Shown here one piece after another: positions 44,316-52,726 of a stretch of 64,000 nucleotides of DNA; the first letter of the stretch is position 1; each line of letters opens with the position of its first letter. Made by a program: the position numbers and the translations under genes. Source of the stretch: Streptomyces capillispiralis (GTDB taxonomy: Bacteria; Actinomycetota; Actinomycetes; Streptomycetales; Streptomycetaceae); assembly GCF_007829875.1 (NCBI RefSeq), contig NZ_VIWV01000001.1, positions 124,001 through 188,000 on the forward strand, written 5' to 3'. The notes under the pieces were generated by a model. The model was not told the DNA's origin. It saw nothing but the letters and a program-made list of their open reading frames with translations, and did not search any database.

Positions 44316-44612
44316 ATGTCCCGCACGGTCGACGTGGGCTTCGTGGGCTTCGTGGGCTTCGTGGGCTTCGTGGGCTTCGTGGGCTCGCTCGAGAGCCGGG
44401 CCGCCGTGGAGTGGGCGGTCCGGGAGACCGAGCCCCCGTGGTCTGCGCCTCCGTCACGGAGGGCGGGGTCAGGCTCGTCGGACCGGCCGGAACGCGGGAG
44501 CGAGACGGAGACCGGGGGCTGCGTGAGCCGGCAGACCGACAGCGGGTCGCCGTCGCCGGCAAGCCCACCCCGCCCCGCACGGCGTGGCCGACGACTGGCC
44601 GCGCAGACGTGA
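44316..44612 (+). pseudogene. Universal stress protein remnant with expanded repeat
   Basis: The 98-codon frame begins MSRTVDVGFVGF, continues through five GFV units, then SLESRAAVEWAVRE. Replacing the repeat by DG gives the standard USP opening (MSRTVVVGVDGS-ESRAAVEWA-RE), so a USP gene has been broken: the ATP-loop aspartate is lost and nothing after residue ~38 resembles a USP. The ribosome site GAAGGAGG and an upstream box survive. Probably non-functional. Confidence 0.72.
44334..44378 (+). repeat. Perfect 9-bp tandem repeat (GTGGGCTTC x5)
   Basis: Five exact copies of GTGGGCTTC in a row, followed by a sixth imperfect copy GTGGGCTCG at 44379-44387. The unit is a multiple of three, so copy-number change keeps frame (Val-Gly-Phe). 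Located at the N-terminal ATP-binding strand/loop of the universal-stress-protein remnant. Confidence 0.95.
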
Positions 44613-44628
44613 GAGGAGGCGGACCATC

Positions 44629-45123
44629 ATGGCGACGAACGTGCTGGTCACCTACGGAACGACGAACGGGTCGACGGCCAGGATCGCCGAGGCCGTCGCC
44701 GAGGTCCTGCGCACGGACGGGCTGACGGTCGACGCACTCCCGGCCCGCTCCGTGCCGAGCGCGGCGTCGTATGACGCCGTCGTGGTCGGCGGCGGAGTAT
44801 ACGCCGGCCGCTGGCACAAGGACGCCCGCCGCTTCGTGCGGCGCGAAGGCAAGGCTTTGGCCGAACGCCCGCTGTGGCTCTTCAGCAGCGGCCCGCTCGA
44901 CGCCTCGGCCTCCGAGCGGGACATCCCGCCCGTGCCCGGGGTGCGGAAAGCCATGGTCCGGCTCGACGCCAGGGAGCACATCACCTTCGGCGGCTGTCTG
45001 GAGGAGGGCGCGAAGGGCTGGGTCGCCCGCATGATCCTTCGCGGCGGAAAGGGCGGCGACTTCCGCGACTTCGAACGGATCGAGGAGTGGGCGGCGAGGA
45101 TCGGCCGTGAGCTGACGAGCTGA
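44629..45123 (+). CDS. Flavodoxin-domain protein (HemG/Fld-like)
   Basis: 164 residues. FMN-binding opening VLVTYGTTNGSTARIAEAVAEVLR, then YDAVVVGGGVYAGRWHKDARRF and a basic-rich C-terminal half. It resembles the flavodoxin-domain proteins near stress genes in Streptomyces and the menaquinone-dependent protoporphyrinogen oxidase fold. Probable electron carrier or flavoenzyme. ATG 44629 follows GAGAGGAGG. Confidence 0.85.
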   Translation: MATNVLVTYGTTNGSTARIAEAVAEVLRTDGLTVDALPARSVPSAASYDAVVVGGGVYAGRWHKDARRFVRREGKALAERPLWLFSSGPLDASASERDIPPVPGVRKAMVRLDAREHITFGGCLEEGAKGWVARMILRGGKGGDFRDFERIEEWAARIGRELTS

Positions 45124-45348
45124 CAGGGACGCGGAGAGCCGAGCCCCAGCCGCCGGCCGCAACCGGTGCCAGGCGCATCGCCGATGTCCGGCGGGCGGAA
45201 TCCACCACGGCCCCGCGCCCCGCACCGGGCACCGGTCCCGCTGCGGGCCGAACCGAGCCATCCCACACCCTGCCCACCGGTCGGTGCGGTGCCGGTCCAG
45301 CCGCCGTCGCGCGAGCGCTCTCGTACGGTCCCGTGCGGCCGGTGGAGG
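45124..45348. other. Gap upstream of the HTH-PPOX gene
   Basis: No gene or RNA seen; the next feature is the regulator box at 45349. Confidence 0.5.
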
Positions 45349-45362
45349 GGGCCGACCGGCCT
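45349..45362. promoter_or_regulatory. DevR/OsdR-type box GGGCCGACCGGCCT
   Basis: Matches the perfect box at 43844 in 12 of 14 positions, 94 bp upstream of the HTH-PPOX gene start at 45456. Confidence 0.6.
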
Positions 45363-45455
45363 AAGCGCCGCCGGCCAGTCCGCGGCACGCTGGAAGCACG
45401 GTGCCATACGGTCGTCCCCGCCCGGGCGGCCCGGCGAAGAGAGAGGTGACGGGCC

Positions 45456-46130
45456 ATGACCGAACAGGTTTCATCGCACGCGGTGGTGGGGCGCTCTGTC
45501 GGCGACCTGGGGCGCCGGATCACCCAGCGGCGCACGGAACTCGGCCTGACCCGGCAGGAGACGGCCGCTCGGGCGGGTGTGGCGCCGGCCTACCTGCAGT
45601 ACCTCGAGGAGCAGCCGACCGCGTCCCCGGGCGCGGGCACCCTCCTCAGGCTGGCCGAAGCGCTGAAGACCACGGTGTGGCACCTGACCGGCGGCGACAC
45701 CGAGCTGCCGCCCGGCCTCGGACGTGCCGCCCGCACACCCCGGTTCACCGAGCTGACCGACGCGGAGTGCCGCGCCCTGCTCTCGACGCACGGGGTGGGA
45801 CGCCTCGCCGTGCCCACGGCACCCGGGCCGGTCGTCGTGCCCGTCAACTACAGCGTCATCGACGGCGAGCTCGTCTTCCGGGCCGCTCCCGGCACGACGC
45901 CTTCACAGGCGGCCGGCCATCAGGTCGCCTTCGAGGTCGATCGCATCGACGAGGCCTTCAGCGAAGGCTGGAGCGTGCTGGTGCGAGGCCGCGCCCGGGC
46001 CGTGACGGACCCCGACGAGGCGCGTCGGCTCGCGGAGCGGGCGTACAGCACGCCGTGGGCGGGCGGCCGGCGGGACCTGTGGCTGCGTATCGAGTCCGCC
46101 GCCGTCACCGGGCGCCGGATCACGGTCTGA
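45456..46130 (+). CDS. HTH (Xre) - pyridoxamine-phosphate-oxidase-like fusion protein
   Basis: 224 residues. Residues about 15-75 are an Xre-type HTH (RRTELGLTRQETAARAGVAPAYLQYLE). The second half is a PPOX/FMN-binding split-barrel domain (GVGRLAVPTAPGPVVVPVNYSVIDGELVFR ... HQVAFEVDRIDEAFSEGWSVLVRGRARAV). Such fusions sit near dormancy regulators in Streptomyces; may be a flavin- or redox-responsive DNA-binding protein (inferred). ATG 45456 follows AGAGG. An OsdR-type box lies upstream. Confidence 0.85.
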   Translation: MTEQVSSHAVVGRSVGDLGRRITQRRTELGLTRQETAARAGVAPAYLQYLEEQPTASPGAGTLLRLAEALKTTVWHLTGGDTELPPGLGRAARTPRFTELTDAECRALLSTHGVGRLAVPTAPGPVVVPVNYSVIDGELVFRAAPGTTPSQAAGHQVAFEVDRIDEAFSEGWSVLVRGRARAVTDPDEARRLAERAYSTPWAGGRRDLWLRIESAAVTGRRITV

Positions 46131-46303
46131 CGCGGGTCGTTCTCCGGCAGGGACGGGGCCGATGGGGCTGCGTGCCGGGCCCCTCGGCCGGCGGACGACG
46201 CGAGGAGATCAGGAACTACCGCTGATCAGGAACTACCGCTGCACCAGGTGAACGACGAAGCGGCTGATGCACCGCAACGCCGGCTTCCGTCGCGCTGCGG
46301 ACG

Positions 46304-46432
46304 TCGGCGACTTCGCACCTGGTGCACGCGATCGACGGCACGGTCGTCGCCTTCGAGGCCGACGAGGTGCACGCGGTGGCCCACGCGGGCTGGAGTGCGG
46401 ACGTCACGGGCCTGGCCTCAGTGTTGTCCTTG
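46304..46432 (+). pseudogene. PPOX-domain remnant
   Basis: A short frame reads HLVHAIDGTVVAFEADEVHAVAHAGWSADVTG, which parallels the barrel core of the intact neighbour (HQVAFEVDRIDEAFSEGWSVLVRG). No start, FMN-binding N-half or proper end is present, and the frame decays. It is in the 337-bp gap between the HTH-PPOX and pyruvate phosphate dikinase genes. Confidence 0.7.
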
Positions 46433-46467
46433 CCGCCCGCTGCTGCGTGCCTGCCTCCGTCGTCGGG

Positions 46468-49155
46468 TCACCTCGTGTCGCTCGTGGTGTCCCCGGCTCC
46501 GGTCGCCCGCCCGGCCTCCAGGCGGGCGACCGGGACACGGAACGGCGAGCAGGAGACGTAGTCGAGTCCCGCGGCGTGGAAGAAGTGGACGGAGCCGGGG
46601 TCGCCGCCGTGTTCACCGCAGACACCGATCTTCAGGTCGGGGCGGGCGGCACGGCCCTCGCGCACGGCGATGCCGACCAGGCGGCCGACGCCCTCGCGGT
46701 CGATCGTCTCGAAGGGGGAGGCGGCGAACACGCCCTTGTCGAGGTAGGCGGAGAAGAACGCCGCCTCGACATCGTCGCGGGAGAAGCCCCACGTGGTCTG
46801 GGTGAGGTCGTTCGTGCCGAAGGAGAAGAACTCGGCCTCCTCGGCGATCCGGCCCGCCGTGAGGGCGGCCCTGGGCAGCTCGATCATCGTGCCGACCGGG
46901 CAATGCACGGGAATGCCGGAGGTGTCCGCGACCCGTGCCAGGACCTGTTCCGCTTCCTCGCGGACGAGCCGCAGTTCCGTGACGTCCCCGACGAGCGGCA
47001 CCATGATCTCCGCCTTGGGCGAGCCGCCGGCCCTCGTGCGCTCCACGACTGCCTCGGCGACGGCTCGCACCTGCACGGCGAACAGCCCGGGAACCACCAG
47101 GCCGAGGCGTACGCCGCGCAGGCCGAGCATCGGGTTTTCCTCGTGCATGCGCCGCACCGCGTCGAGGAGTTCGGCGTCGCGGGGGTCGGGCTGCTCACCG
47201 CGGGCCTCCGCAACACCGACGCGGAGGGCGAGCTCCGTCCGGTCGGGCAGGAACTCGTGCAGCGGCGGGTCGAGCAGACGGATGGTGACCGGCAGACCGT
47301 CCATCGCCGCGAGGATGCCGACGAAGTCCTGTCGCTGCAGGTGCAGCAGCGCGTCCAGCACACGGTCGCGACCCGCGGCGTCGCGGGCCAGGATCATCTC
47401 CTCGACCAGCGTGCGGCGCTCGCCGAGGAACATGTGCTCGGTGCGGCACAGCCCGATCCCCTGCGCGCCGAACCGGCGTGCGCGGGCCGCGTCCGCGGGT
47501 GTGTCGGCGTTGGCCCGCACCTCCAGCCGCCGTACGTCGTCGGCGAGGCGCAGGGCGTCGGCCACCGCGTCGACGACACCACCGGTGCGCTCGCCGGTCT
47601 CCAGGTGGCGCATGACTGCCGAGTCGACCAGCGGAGCCGCCCCCGCGTACATGGCCCCGGCGGAGCCGTCGACCGAGATCACCGTTCCCTCCTCGACAAC
47701 GGCTCCGCCCTTGGTGGTGAAGCACTTCGCCGCGGTGTCCACGGTGAGTTCCTCCGCGCCGCACACGCAGACCTTGCCCATGCCGCGTGCGACGACGGCC
47801 GCGTGCGACGTCTTGCCACCGCGGCTGGTCAGCACGGCCTGGGCGGCGACCATACCGGGCAGGTCGTCGGGGGTGGTTTCCTGGCGTACGAGCACGACCC
47901 GGTCGCCGGCCGCGGCGCGCCGTACCGCCTCGGCGGAGTCGAAGACCGCCGCGCCGACCGCGGCGCCGGGCGAGGCCGCGATGCCATGGGCGAGCGGATC
48001 GCCGGTCGCGGACGTGTCGAAGCGCGGGAACATCAGCCGAGCGAGCCCGTCACCGCTCACCCGGGCCAGCCCCTCCTCCCGAGTGATGAGCCTTTCGTCG
48101 GCAAGCTCGGACGCGATCACGAACGCGGCCTCGGCGGTGCGCTTGCCGACGCGGGTCTGCAGCATCCACAGCGTGCCGCGCTCGATGGTGAACTCGATGT
48201 CGCACATATCCCGGTAGTGCCGCTCCAGCGTCCGCATGTGGTCGTGCAGCTGCCGGTACGAACGTGGGTCCAGCCGTTCCAGTTCGGCGAGGGGCACGGT
48301 GTTGCGGATGCCGGCCACGACATCCTCGCCCTGCGCGTCGGGCAGGTAGTCGCCGTACAGGCCGGGGCGTCCGGTGGCCGGGTCGCGGGTGAAGGCGACG
48401 CCACTGCCGGAGTCGCGGCCGAGGTTGCCGTAGACCATGCGCTGCACGGTGACGGCGGTGCCCAGGCTCTCGGGGATGTGCTCGCGCCGGCGGTAGAGGC
48501 GGGCGCGTCCGCCGTTCCAGGAGCGGAAGACCGCGAGGATCGCCCGGCGCAACTGCTCGGCTGGGGACTGCGGGAAGTACTCCCCCGTCACCTCATGGAT
48601 GAGCTGCTGGTACCCCTCGACGAGTTCGGCGAGGTCGGCGGCGTCGAGGTGCAGGTCGTCCGGGGCGCCCCGCGCCTCCTTCAGCCGCGTCATCACCTGG
48701 TCGAACAGTGCCCCGTCGACGCCCATGACCGTGCTGCCGAACATCTGGACGAGGCGGCGGTAGGAGTCCCACGCGAAGCGTTCGTTCCCCGAGACCTTGG
48801 CCAAGCCCCGGACGGAGGCGTCGTTGAGGCCGATGTCCAGGACCGTCTCCATCATCCCGGGCATGGAGAAGCGGGCCCCGGAGCGCACGGACACCAGCAG
48901 CGGGTCGTCCGGCTGTCCCAGCCGCCGTCCGGCGTCGGATTCCACGGCCGACAGGTGCCGGGAGACCTCCCGCGACATGCCCTCCGGTGCGGCGCCGGTG
49001 GCCAGGAAGGCCCGGCACGCTGCGGTGGAGACGATGAAACCCGGCGGGACCGGAAGGCCCAGCCGGGTCATCTCGGCGAGGTTCGCACCCTTGCCGCCAA
49101 GCAGGTCGGCCAGGTCACGACCGCCCTCCGTGAAGTCGTACACGTAACGGACCAT
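46468..49155 (-). CDS. ppdK: Pyruvate, phosphate dikinase
   Basis: 895 residues, full length. Domains in order: ATP-grasp nucleotide domain (GGKGANLAEMTRLGLPVPPGF), swivelling phosphohistidine domain with catalytic H451 in GGKTSHAAVVARGMGK, and the C-terminal PEP/pyruvate TIM barrel (GIGLCRTEHMF; FFSFGTNDLTQTTWGFSRDD; GVCGEHGGDP). It interconverts pyruvate, ATP and phosphate with PEP, AMP and pyrophosphate. ATG 49155. A regulator box lies 116 bp upstream. PPDK in the DevR/OsdR island is seen in other Streptomyces. Links energy charge to PEP supply under hypoxia or dormancy. Confidence 0.96.
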   Translation of the reverse strand: MVRYVYDFTEGGRDLADLLGGKGANLAEMTRLGLPVPPGFIVSTAACRAFLATGAAPEGMSREVSRHLSAVESDAGRRLGQPDDPLLVSVRSGARFSMPGMMETVLDIGLNDASVRGLAKVSGNERFAWDSYRRLVQMFGSTVMGVDGALFDQVMTRLKEARGAPDDLHLDAADLAELVEGYQQLIHEVTGEYFPQSPAEQLRRAILAVFRSWNGGRARLYRRREHIPESLGTAVTVQRMVYGNLGRDSGSGVAFTRDPATGRPGLYGDYLPDAQGEDVVAGIRNTVPLAELERLDPRSYRQLHDHMRTLERHYRDMCDIEFTIERGTLWMLQTRVGKRTAEAAFVIASELADERLITREEGLARVSGDGLARLMFPRFDTSATGDPLAHGIAASPGAAVGAAVFDSAEAVRRAAAGDRVVLVRQETTPDDLPGMVAAQAVLTSRGGKTSHAAVVARGMGKVCVCGAEELTVDTAAKCFTTKGGAVVEEGTVISVDGSAGAMYAGAAPLVDSAVMRHLETGERTGGVVDAVADALRLADDVRRLEVRANADTPADAARARRFGAQGIGLCRTEHMFLGERRTLVEEMILARDAAGRDRVLDALLHLQRQDFVGILAAMDGLPVTIRLLDPPLHEFLPDRTELALRVGVAEARGEQPDPRDAELLDAVRRMHEENPMLGLRGVRLGLVVPGLFAVQVRAVAEAVVERTRAGGSPKAEIMVPLVGDVTELRLVREEAEQVLARVADTSGIPVHCPVGTMIELPRAALTAGRIAEEAEFFSFGTNDLTQTTWGFSRDDVEAAFFSAYLDKGVFAASPFETIDREGVGRLVGIAVREGRAARPDLKIGVCGEHGGDPGSVHFFHAAGLDYVSCSPFRVPVARLEAGRATGAGDTTSDTR

Positions 49156-49270
49156 GAGACCGCGCTCCTTCGGCTCCGCAGCTCCGTACGGCAGCTGTGC
49201 CGGCTTTCCGTCTCTTCCAGCGTCGGACGGCCGTCCCCCTCAGGGCAGGTGCCGCCCGACCCGTCCGGTG

Positions 49271-49284
49271 GGGCCGGTCGGCCC
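49271..49284. promoter_or_regulatory. DevR/OsdR-type box GGGCCGGTCGGCCC
   Basis: 14-bp inverted repeat (6-bp arms, GT centre) between ppdK and the CBS-BON gene, 116 bp before the ppdK start. Confidence 0.72.
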
Positions 49285-49379
49285 ACGCGGCGGCCGGGCG
49301 GTTCTCCTGTCCCGGTGGAGGATTGCCACGCCGGGACGCGCGGTCGCCGACGCTCTGCGGTCGCACGGGTCCCGTGGCC

Positions 49380-50045
49380 TCACCGTGGCCCGGTCGGAGC
49401 GGACGACCCGACGAGGTGGCACTCGACGTCCACCACGCCCTCGACGGAGCGGACCAGGCGGGCCGCGACGGGCACGAGGGAGGTGTCCCGGATGCGGCCG
49501 GTGAGAGTGACGGCTCCGTCCCGCACATCCACCTGGACCGACTCGGCGGGGAGGGGGAAGAGGTGGGCCACGACCTCACAGCGAACCTCCTCCGCGAGCT
49601 CCTCGTCGCTCCTCAGGAACACCTTGAGCAGGTCGGCCCGGCTGACGATGCCCTCGAGGACGCCCTCCTCGTTGATGACCGGCAGCCGTTTGACCCCGCG
49701 CTGGGCCATGACGCGTGCGGCCTGGGCCAGCGTGGCATGGGCGCGGACGGTGACGGCCGGGGTACTCATCAGCTCCTGCGCGGTCAAGCCGCCCGCCTTG
49801 GCCAGGTCGGACAGCCGGCGGAGCTGGGTGCAGCGGTCCGGGTCGCTGTCCCGGAACTCCTCCTTGGGAAGCAGGTCGGCCTCGGAGACGACTCCGATCA
49901 CCCGGCCTTCGCCCTCCAGCACGGGAAGCGCGCTGACCCTCCACTGCTGCATGAGCTTGACGATGTCCTTGAAGGGGGCCTCGCGGCCGACCGCCACGAC
50001 GGTGTGCGTCATGACACCGCTGACGGTGCGCGGGCTGCCGAGCAT
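49380..50045 (-). CDS. CBS-CBS-BON domain protein
   Basis: 221 residues. Two CBS motifs (about 5-60, MTHTVVAVGREAPFKDIVKLM; and 85-145, MSTPAVTVRAHATLAQAARVMAQRGVKRLPV) form a Bateman module that binds adenosine nucleotides, followed by a C-terminal BON domain (VQVDVRDGAVTLTGRI). Likely reads cellular energy state; partner unknown. ATG 50045. It precedes ppdK in the same direction (224-bp gap) and follows the cNMP-domain gene closely, so the cNMP-CBS pair is probably one operon. Confidence 0.87.
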   Translation of the reverse strand: MLGSPRTVSGVMTHTVVAVGREAPFKDIVKLMQQWRVSALPVLEGEGRVIGVVSEADLLPKEEFRDSDPDRCTQLRRLSDLAKAGGLTAQELMSTPAVTVRAHATLAQAARVMAQRGVKRLPVINEEGVLEGIVSRADLLKVFLRSDEELAEEVRCEVVAHLFPLPAESVQVDVRDGAVTLTGRIRDTSLVPVAARLVRSVEGVVDVECHLVGSSAPTGPR

Positions 50046-50083
50046 GGTCGTTCCCTCCTCGGTCCGTCAGGTGCGGGTGATGC

Positions 50084-50542
50084 TCATGAGCGGCTCCCGC
50101 TGCCGTACGGGGCGTACAGGTCGAGCAGCCGGATGCGCGACGCATGCAGGCGGGCGGCGACCACACGGCCGACCCAGACCGCGATCGCGCGGCCGAACTC
50201 GGCGTCCTGCGCGCACAGGGCCCGCACGGCCTCCGCGTCGAACTCGTACGCCCGCACCGGACTCATCGCTTCGGCGCCCAGGTGCCACACGTACGGCGGG
50301 AAGTGCCAGGACCAGCCGACCAGTTCGCCGTGCCCCAGCGACTCGATGACGGCGGCCCGCCGACCGGGCACGTGGAGGTCGAGGCCGACCGTCCCGGTGC
50401 GCACGATCCAGAACCGGTCCGCGCGCCGGCCCTCCTCGAAAAGGCGTGCGCCCATGTCGAAGGACACCTCGCGGGCGATCCGGATCAGATGCTCGCGGTG
50501 CTCGGCGGGGAGGGCCACGGCCAGGGTGGTGGTGGAGGTCAT
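50084..50542 (-). CDS. Stand-alone cyclic-nucleotide-binding (CRP-like) domain protein
   Basis: 152 residues consisting almost only of a CRP-type beta-roll (IAREVSFDMGARLFEEGRRADRFWIVRTGTVGLDLHVPGRRAAVIESLGHGELVGWSW). No HTH follows; the end ASRIRLLDLYAPYGSGSRS is too short. The start MTSTTT (ATG 50542) follows AAGGAG. The pocket arginine typical of cAMP binding is not obvious, so it may sense another ligand. In the same direction as the CBS-BON gene, 38 nt apart. Confidence 0.82.
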   Translation of the reverse strand: MTSTTTLAVALPAEHREHLIRIAREVSFDMGARLFEEGRRADRFWIVRTGTVGLDLHVPGRRAAVIESLGHGELVGWSWHFPPYVWHLGAEAMSPVRAYEFDAEAVRALCAQDAEFGRAIAVWVGRVVAARLHASRIRLLDLYAPYGSGSRS

Positions 50543-50684
50543 CCTGCGGCTCCTTTCATCGTCCTGCCGCAGCCGGGCGGCGAGTTGGTCGTGCGGCACG
50601 TGCTTCCTCGGCGATGCCGATGCCGATCCCGAGGGCCGGCGGCTGCTGATTCCAGGCTGCCTCCCGGCCGTCACGCAGGACCAC

Positions 50685-50719
50685 GGGCCGCCTGGCCCCG
50701 ACCAGGGGCCGTTGGGCCC
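50685..50719. promoter_or_regulatory. Pair of DevR/OsdR-type boxes
   Basis: GGGCCGCCTGGCCC (50685-50698) and GGGCCGTTGGGCCC (50706-50719) are 21 bp apart start to start, two helical turns, the spacing used by DevR at strong promoters. They lie between the cNMP gene (minus, start 50542) and the stress-protein genes (plus). Confidence 0.6.
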
Positions 50720-50851
50720 TATGACCGGCCTCGTGCCGCCGCTCCCGCACCCAACCCGGGGCCCATGGCCGGCGTGCCGCAGCGGGTGTGAGCGCGGCCG
50801 CGCAGAGGGCCGGACAGTGAGCCGTCGCGGGGGCCGGACAGCCTCCCCGAC

Positions 50852-50865
50852 GGGACTCTTGGCCC
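50852..50865. promoter_or_regulatory. DevR/OsdR-type box GGGACTCTTGGCCC
   Basis: Contains the GGGAC...GNCCC form closest to the mycobacterial DevR site, 75 bp upstream of the broken stress-protein start at 50940 and in front of the intact one at 51244. Confidence 0.62.
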
Positions 50866-50939
50866 CTGTCCCATGGTCCAGGACGGCATGACGCTGGTGG
50901 CGGAAGCCGAAGTCGGCCGAGCTTCAGGAGGTGTGCGTC

Positions 50940-51170
50940 ATGGCGCAGCCCGTAGTCGCCGGAGTCGACGGATCCGCGGACGGCCCGGCCGTCGCGGAGT
51001 GGGCGGCACGTGAGGCCGTGGGCCGTGACCGGCCACCGCGGCTGCCGCACGCTTGGAACCTCCGCCCCCGCCGGCAGGAGGGCCCATACGGCGGGCGCCG
51101 CGCGGCAGCGCCTCGCGCGCCGTTGCCGGCGCCGGGCGGAGGAACGGCTCCGCGCCACGTGCCCGGATGA
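50940..51170 (+). pseudogene. Universal stress protein N-terminal remnant
   Basis: Reads MAQPVVAGVDGSADGPAVAEWAAREAVGRDRPPRLPHAW, a perfect USP opening with the ATP-binding aspartate, and then collapses into a Pro/Arg frame ending at 51170. The rest of a USP (ATP loop G-x2-G-x9-G-S/T) is missing. Lies directly before the intact tandem USP gene and retains its start site. Confidence 0.72.
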
Positions 51171-51243
51171 CCGCTTCCCGACGAACGGGGCGAGGGGGCC
51201 CCAGCAGTCCCGCACACACGAGGTGACCAGGGAGGTGACGGTC

Positions 51244-52143
51244 ATGAACAGGCCAGTCGTGGCCGGTGTCGACGGTTCACGCGAGGGATTCGCCGCAGCC
51301 GACTGGGCCGCCGGGGAAGCCCTGCGCCGGGGACTGCCGCTCCGGCTCGTGCACGCCTGGGAGGCGGGCCTGCCGGAGGGCTCCCCCGAGGCGGCGCTGC
51401 CGGAGCTGAGGGCCCCTCAGTACCATGCCCGCCAGGTGCTGCGCAGCGCCCTCGACCGGCTGGTCGAGCGATACCCGCGGCTGTCCATCACCGCGGAGCA
51501 GGTGCCCCAGCCGCCCGTTCCGGCCCTGCTCGCCGAAGCGGAGAACGCCGATCTCCTGGTCATCGGCAGCCAAGGGCCCAGCGGCCTGGGCGGGTTCGTC
51601 TCGGGGTCGGTGGCCATGGCCACCGTGGCCCGCAGCGAACGGCCCATCGTCCTGGTACGCGACGGTGAGACCGTTGAGGACGAGCATCTGCCGGCAGGCG
51701 ACGGACAGTTGTCGGTCCGCACGCCCGGCCGTGACGTCGCGGTCGCCGTCGACATCGACGGTCAGTGCGATGAGGTGCTGGACTTCGCGTTCCACGCTGC
51801 CGAGTTGCGCCGGGCTCCGCTGCGAGCGGTGCACGCCTGGCACGTGCCGCTCTCGCGCGCCCTCCCGGACGCCGCGCAACGCACACGGCGCCGGAGCGAG
51901 GCGGAACGCGAGCTGGCTCAACTGCTCGCACCCTGGCGCGAGCGGTACCCCGCGGTCGTGGTCGAGGAGGTCCTCCACGAGGGACGCCCGGCACACGTCC
52001 TCGTCCGGGCCGCGGACGGTGCGGATCTGCTGGTGGTGGGCAGCCGGAGGCGCCGAACGGTGGTCGGCTCGCGCACCGGGCCTGTCGCGCACGCGCTGGT
52101 ACACCATGTGCGCTGTCCGGTGGTGCTGGTTCCCCACGACTGA
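51244..52143 (+). CDS. Tandem-domain universal stress protein
   Basis: 299 residues with two UspA domains. First: PVVAGVDGSREGFAAADWAAGEALRRG ... LLVIGSQGPSGLGGFVSGSVA. Second: DVAVAVDIDGQCDEVLDFAFHAA ... LLVVGSRRRRTVVGSRTGPVAHALVHHVRCPVVLVPHD. The ATP-binding glycine loop is intact in both. Like mycobacterial Rv2623-type tandem USPs it is expected under hypoxia control. ATG 51244. Boxes at 50685-50865 serve as its likely control sites. Confidence 0.9.
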   Translation: MNRPVVAGVDGSREGFAAADWAAGEALRRGLPLRLVHAWEAGLPEGSPEAALPELRAPQYHARQVLRSALDRLVERYPRLSITAEQVPQPPVPALLAEAENADLLVIGSQGPSGLGGFVSGSVAMATVARSERPIVLVRDGETVEDEHLPAGDGQLSVRTPGRDVAVAVDIDGQCDEVLDFAFHAAELRRAPLRAVHAWHVPLSRALPDAAQRTRRRSEAERELAQLLAPWRERYPAVVVEEVLHEGRPAHVLVRAADGADLLVVGSRRRRTVVGSRTGPVAHALVHHVRCPVVLVPHD

Positions 52144-52329
52144 GAGAACGCCACGTACCGTAAACCCCGCTAGAGAGCACGTCGAAGCGCCGGGCCAGCC
52201 CCGACCAGCCGGAAACCGGCTCAGCCCGCTGATGACCCAGCCCTGCACACGATCCCGGTCCGCGAAGTACAGGGCTGTCTCGCCGCGCCCGCCGGTGACC
52301 ATCCATCGGACAGGTCGGCCGCCCTTCCG

Positions 52330-52470
52330 TACACCAACAAGCCCCCATCCGAGCGCCGGACCCGGATGGCAGGGTGCTGCTCGTCGAGCGCCGCTGGGAG
52401 CCGTTCACCGGCTGCTGGGGCCCTGCCCGGCGGGCACCGTGGAACCGGGGCGCGCAGAGGGGGCGGTGTT
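52330..52470 (+). pseudogene. NUDIX hydrolase N-terminal remnant
   Basis: Reads APDPDGRVLLVERRWEPFTGCWG and then, after a one-base shift, ALPGGH...TGA-RR against the family pattern WALPGGTVEPGE. No Nudix box (REXXEE) remains. Found in the 580-bp gap between the stress protein and the unknown gene at 52727; the rest of that gap holds no gene, but a TTAGACT -10-like element near 52469. Confidence 0.62.
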
Positions 52471-52726
52471 AGACTAGTGGGGCACATACTCCCATCCGGG
52501 GCCGTGGATTCCTTCCGGTCCCCGACGGGCCGGGACGGTCAGGCCGCTCCGCGCCGCGCCGACATTTCTTCCTCTCGGATCGTCCCGACATCCGGTGCGC
52601 GATCCCTGGCCGGACGGGACGGAGCGACACCGGTGCCAGTCCGCTGCCGCACGTACGCGCATCGACCTTGCGGGACCATCGCGTACGGAGATGCCCGAAC
52701 GTCACACCGTGTGAAGAGGCCTCGTC

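Noticed and set aside
46156..46169. GGGCCGATGGGGCT as a further OsdR-type box
   Set aside because: Only 11 of 14 positions match and the right arm is not complementary; such partial matches are common in GC-rich DNA.
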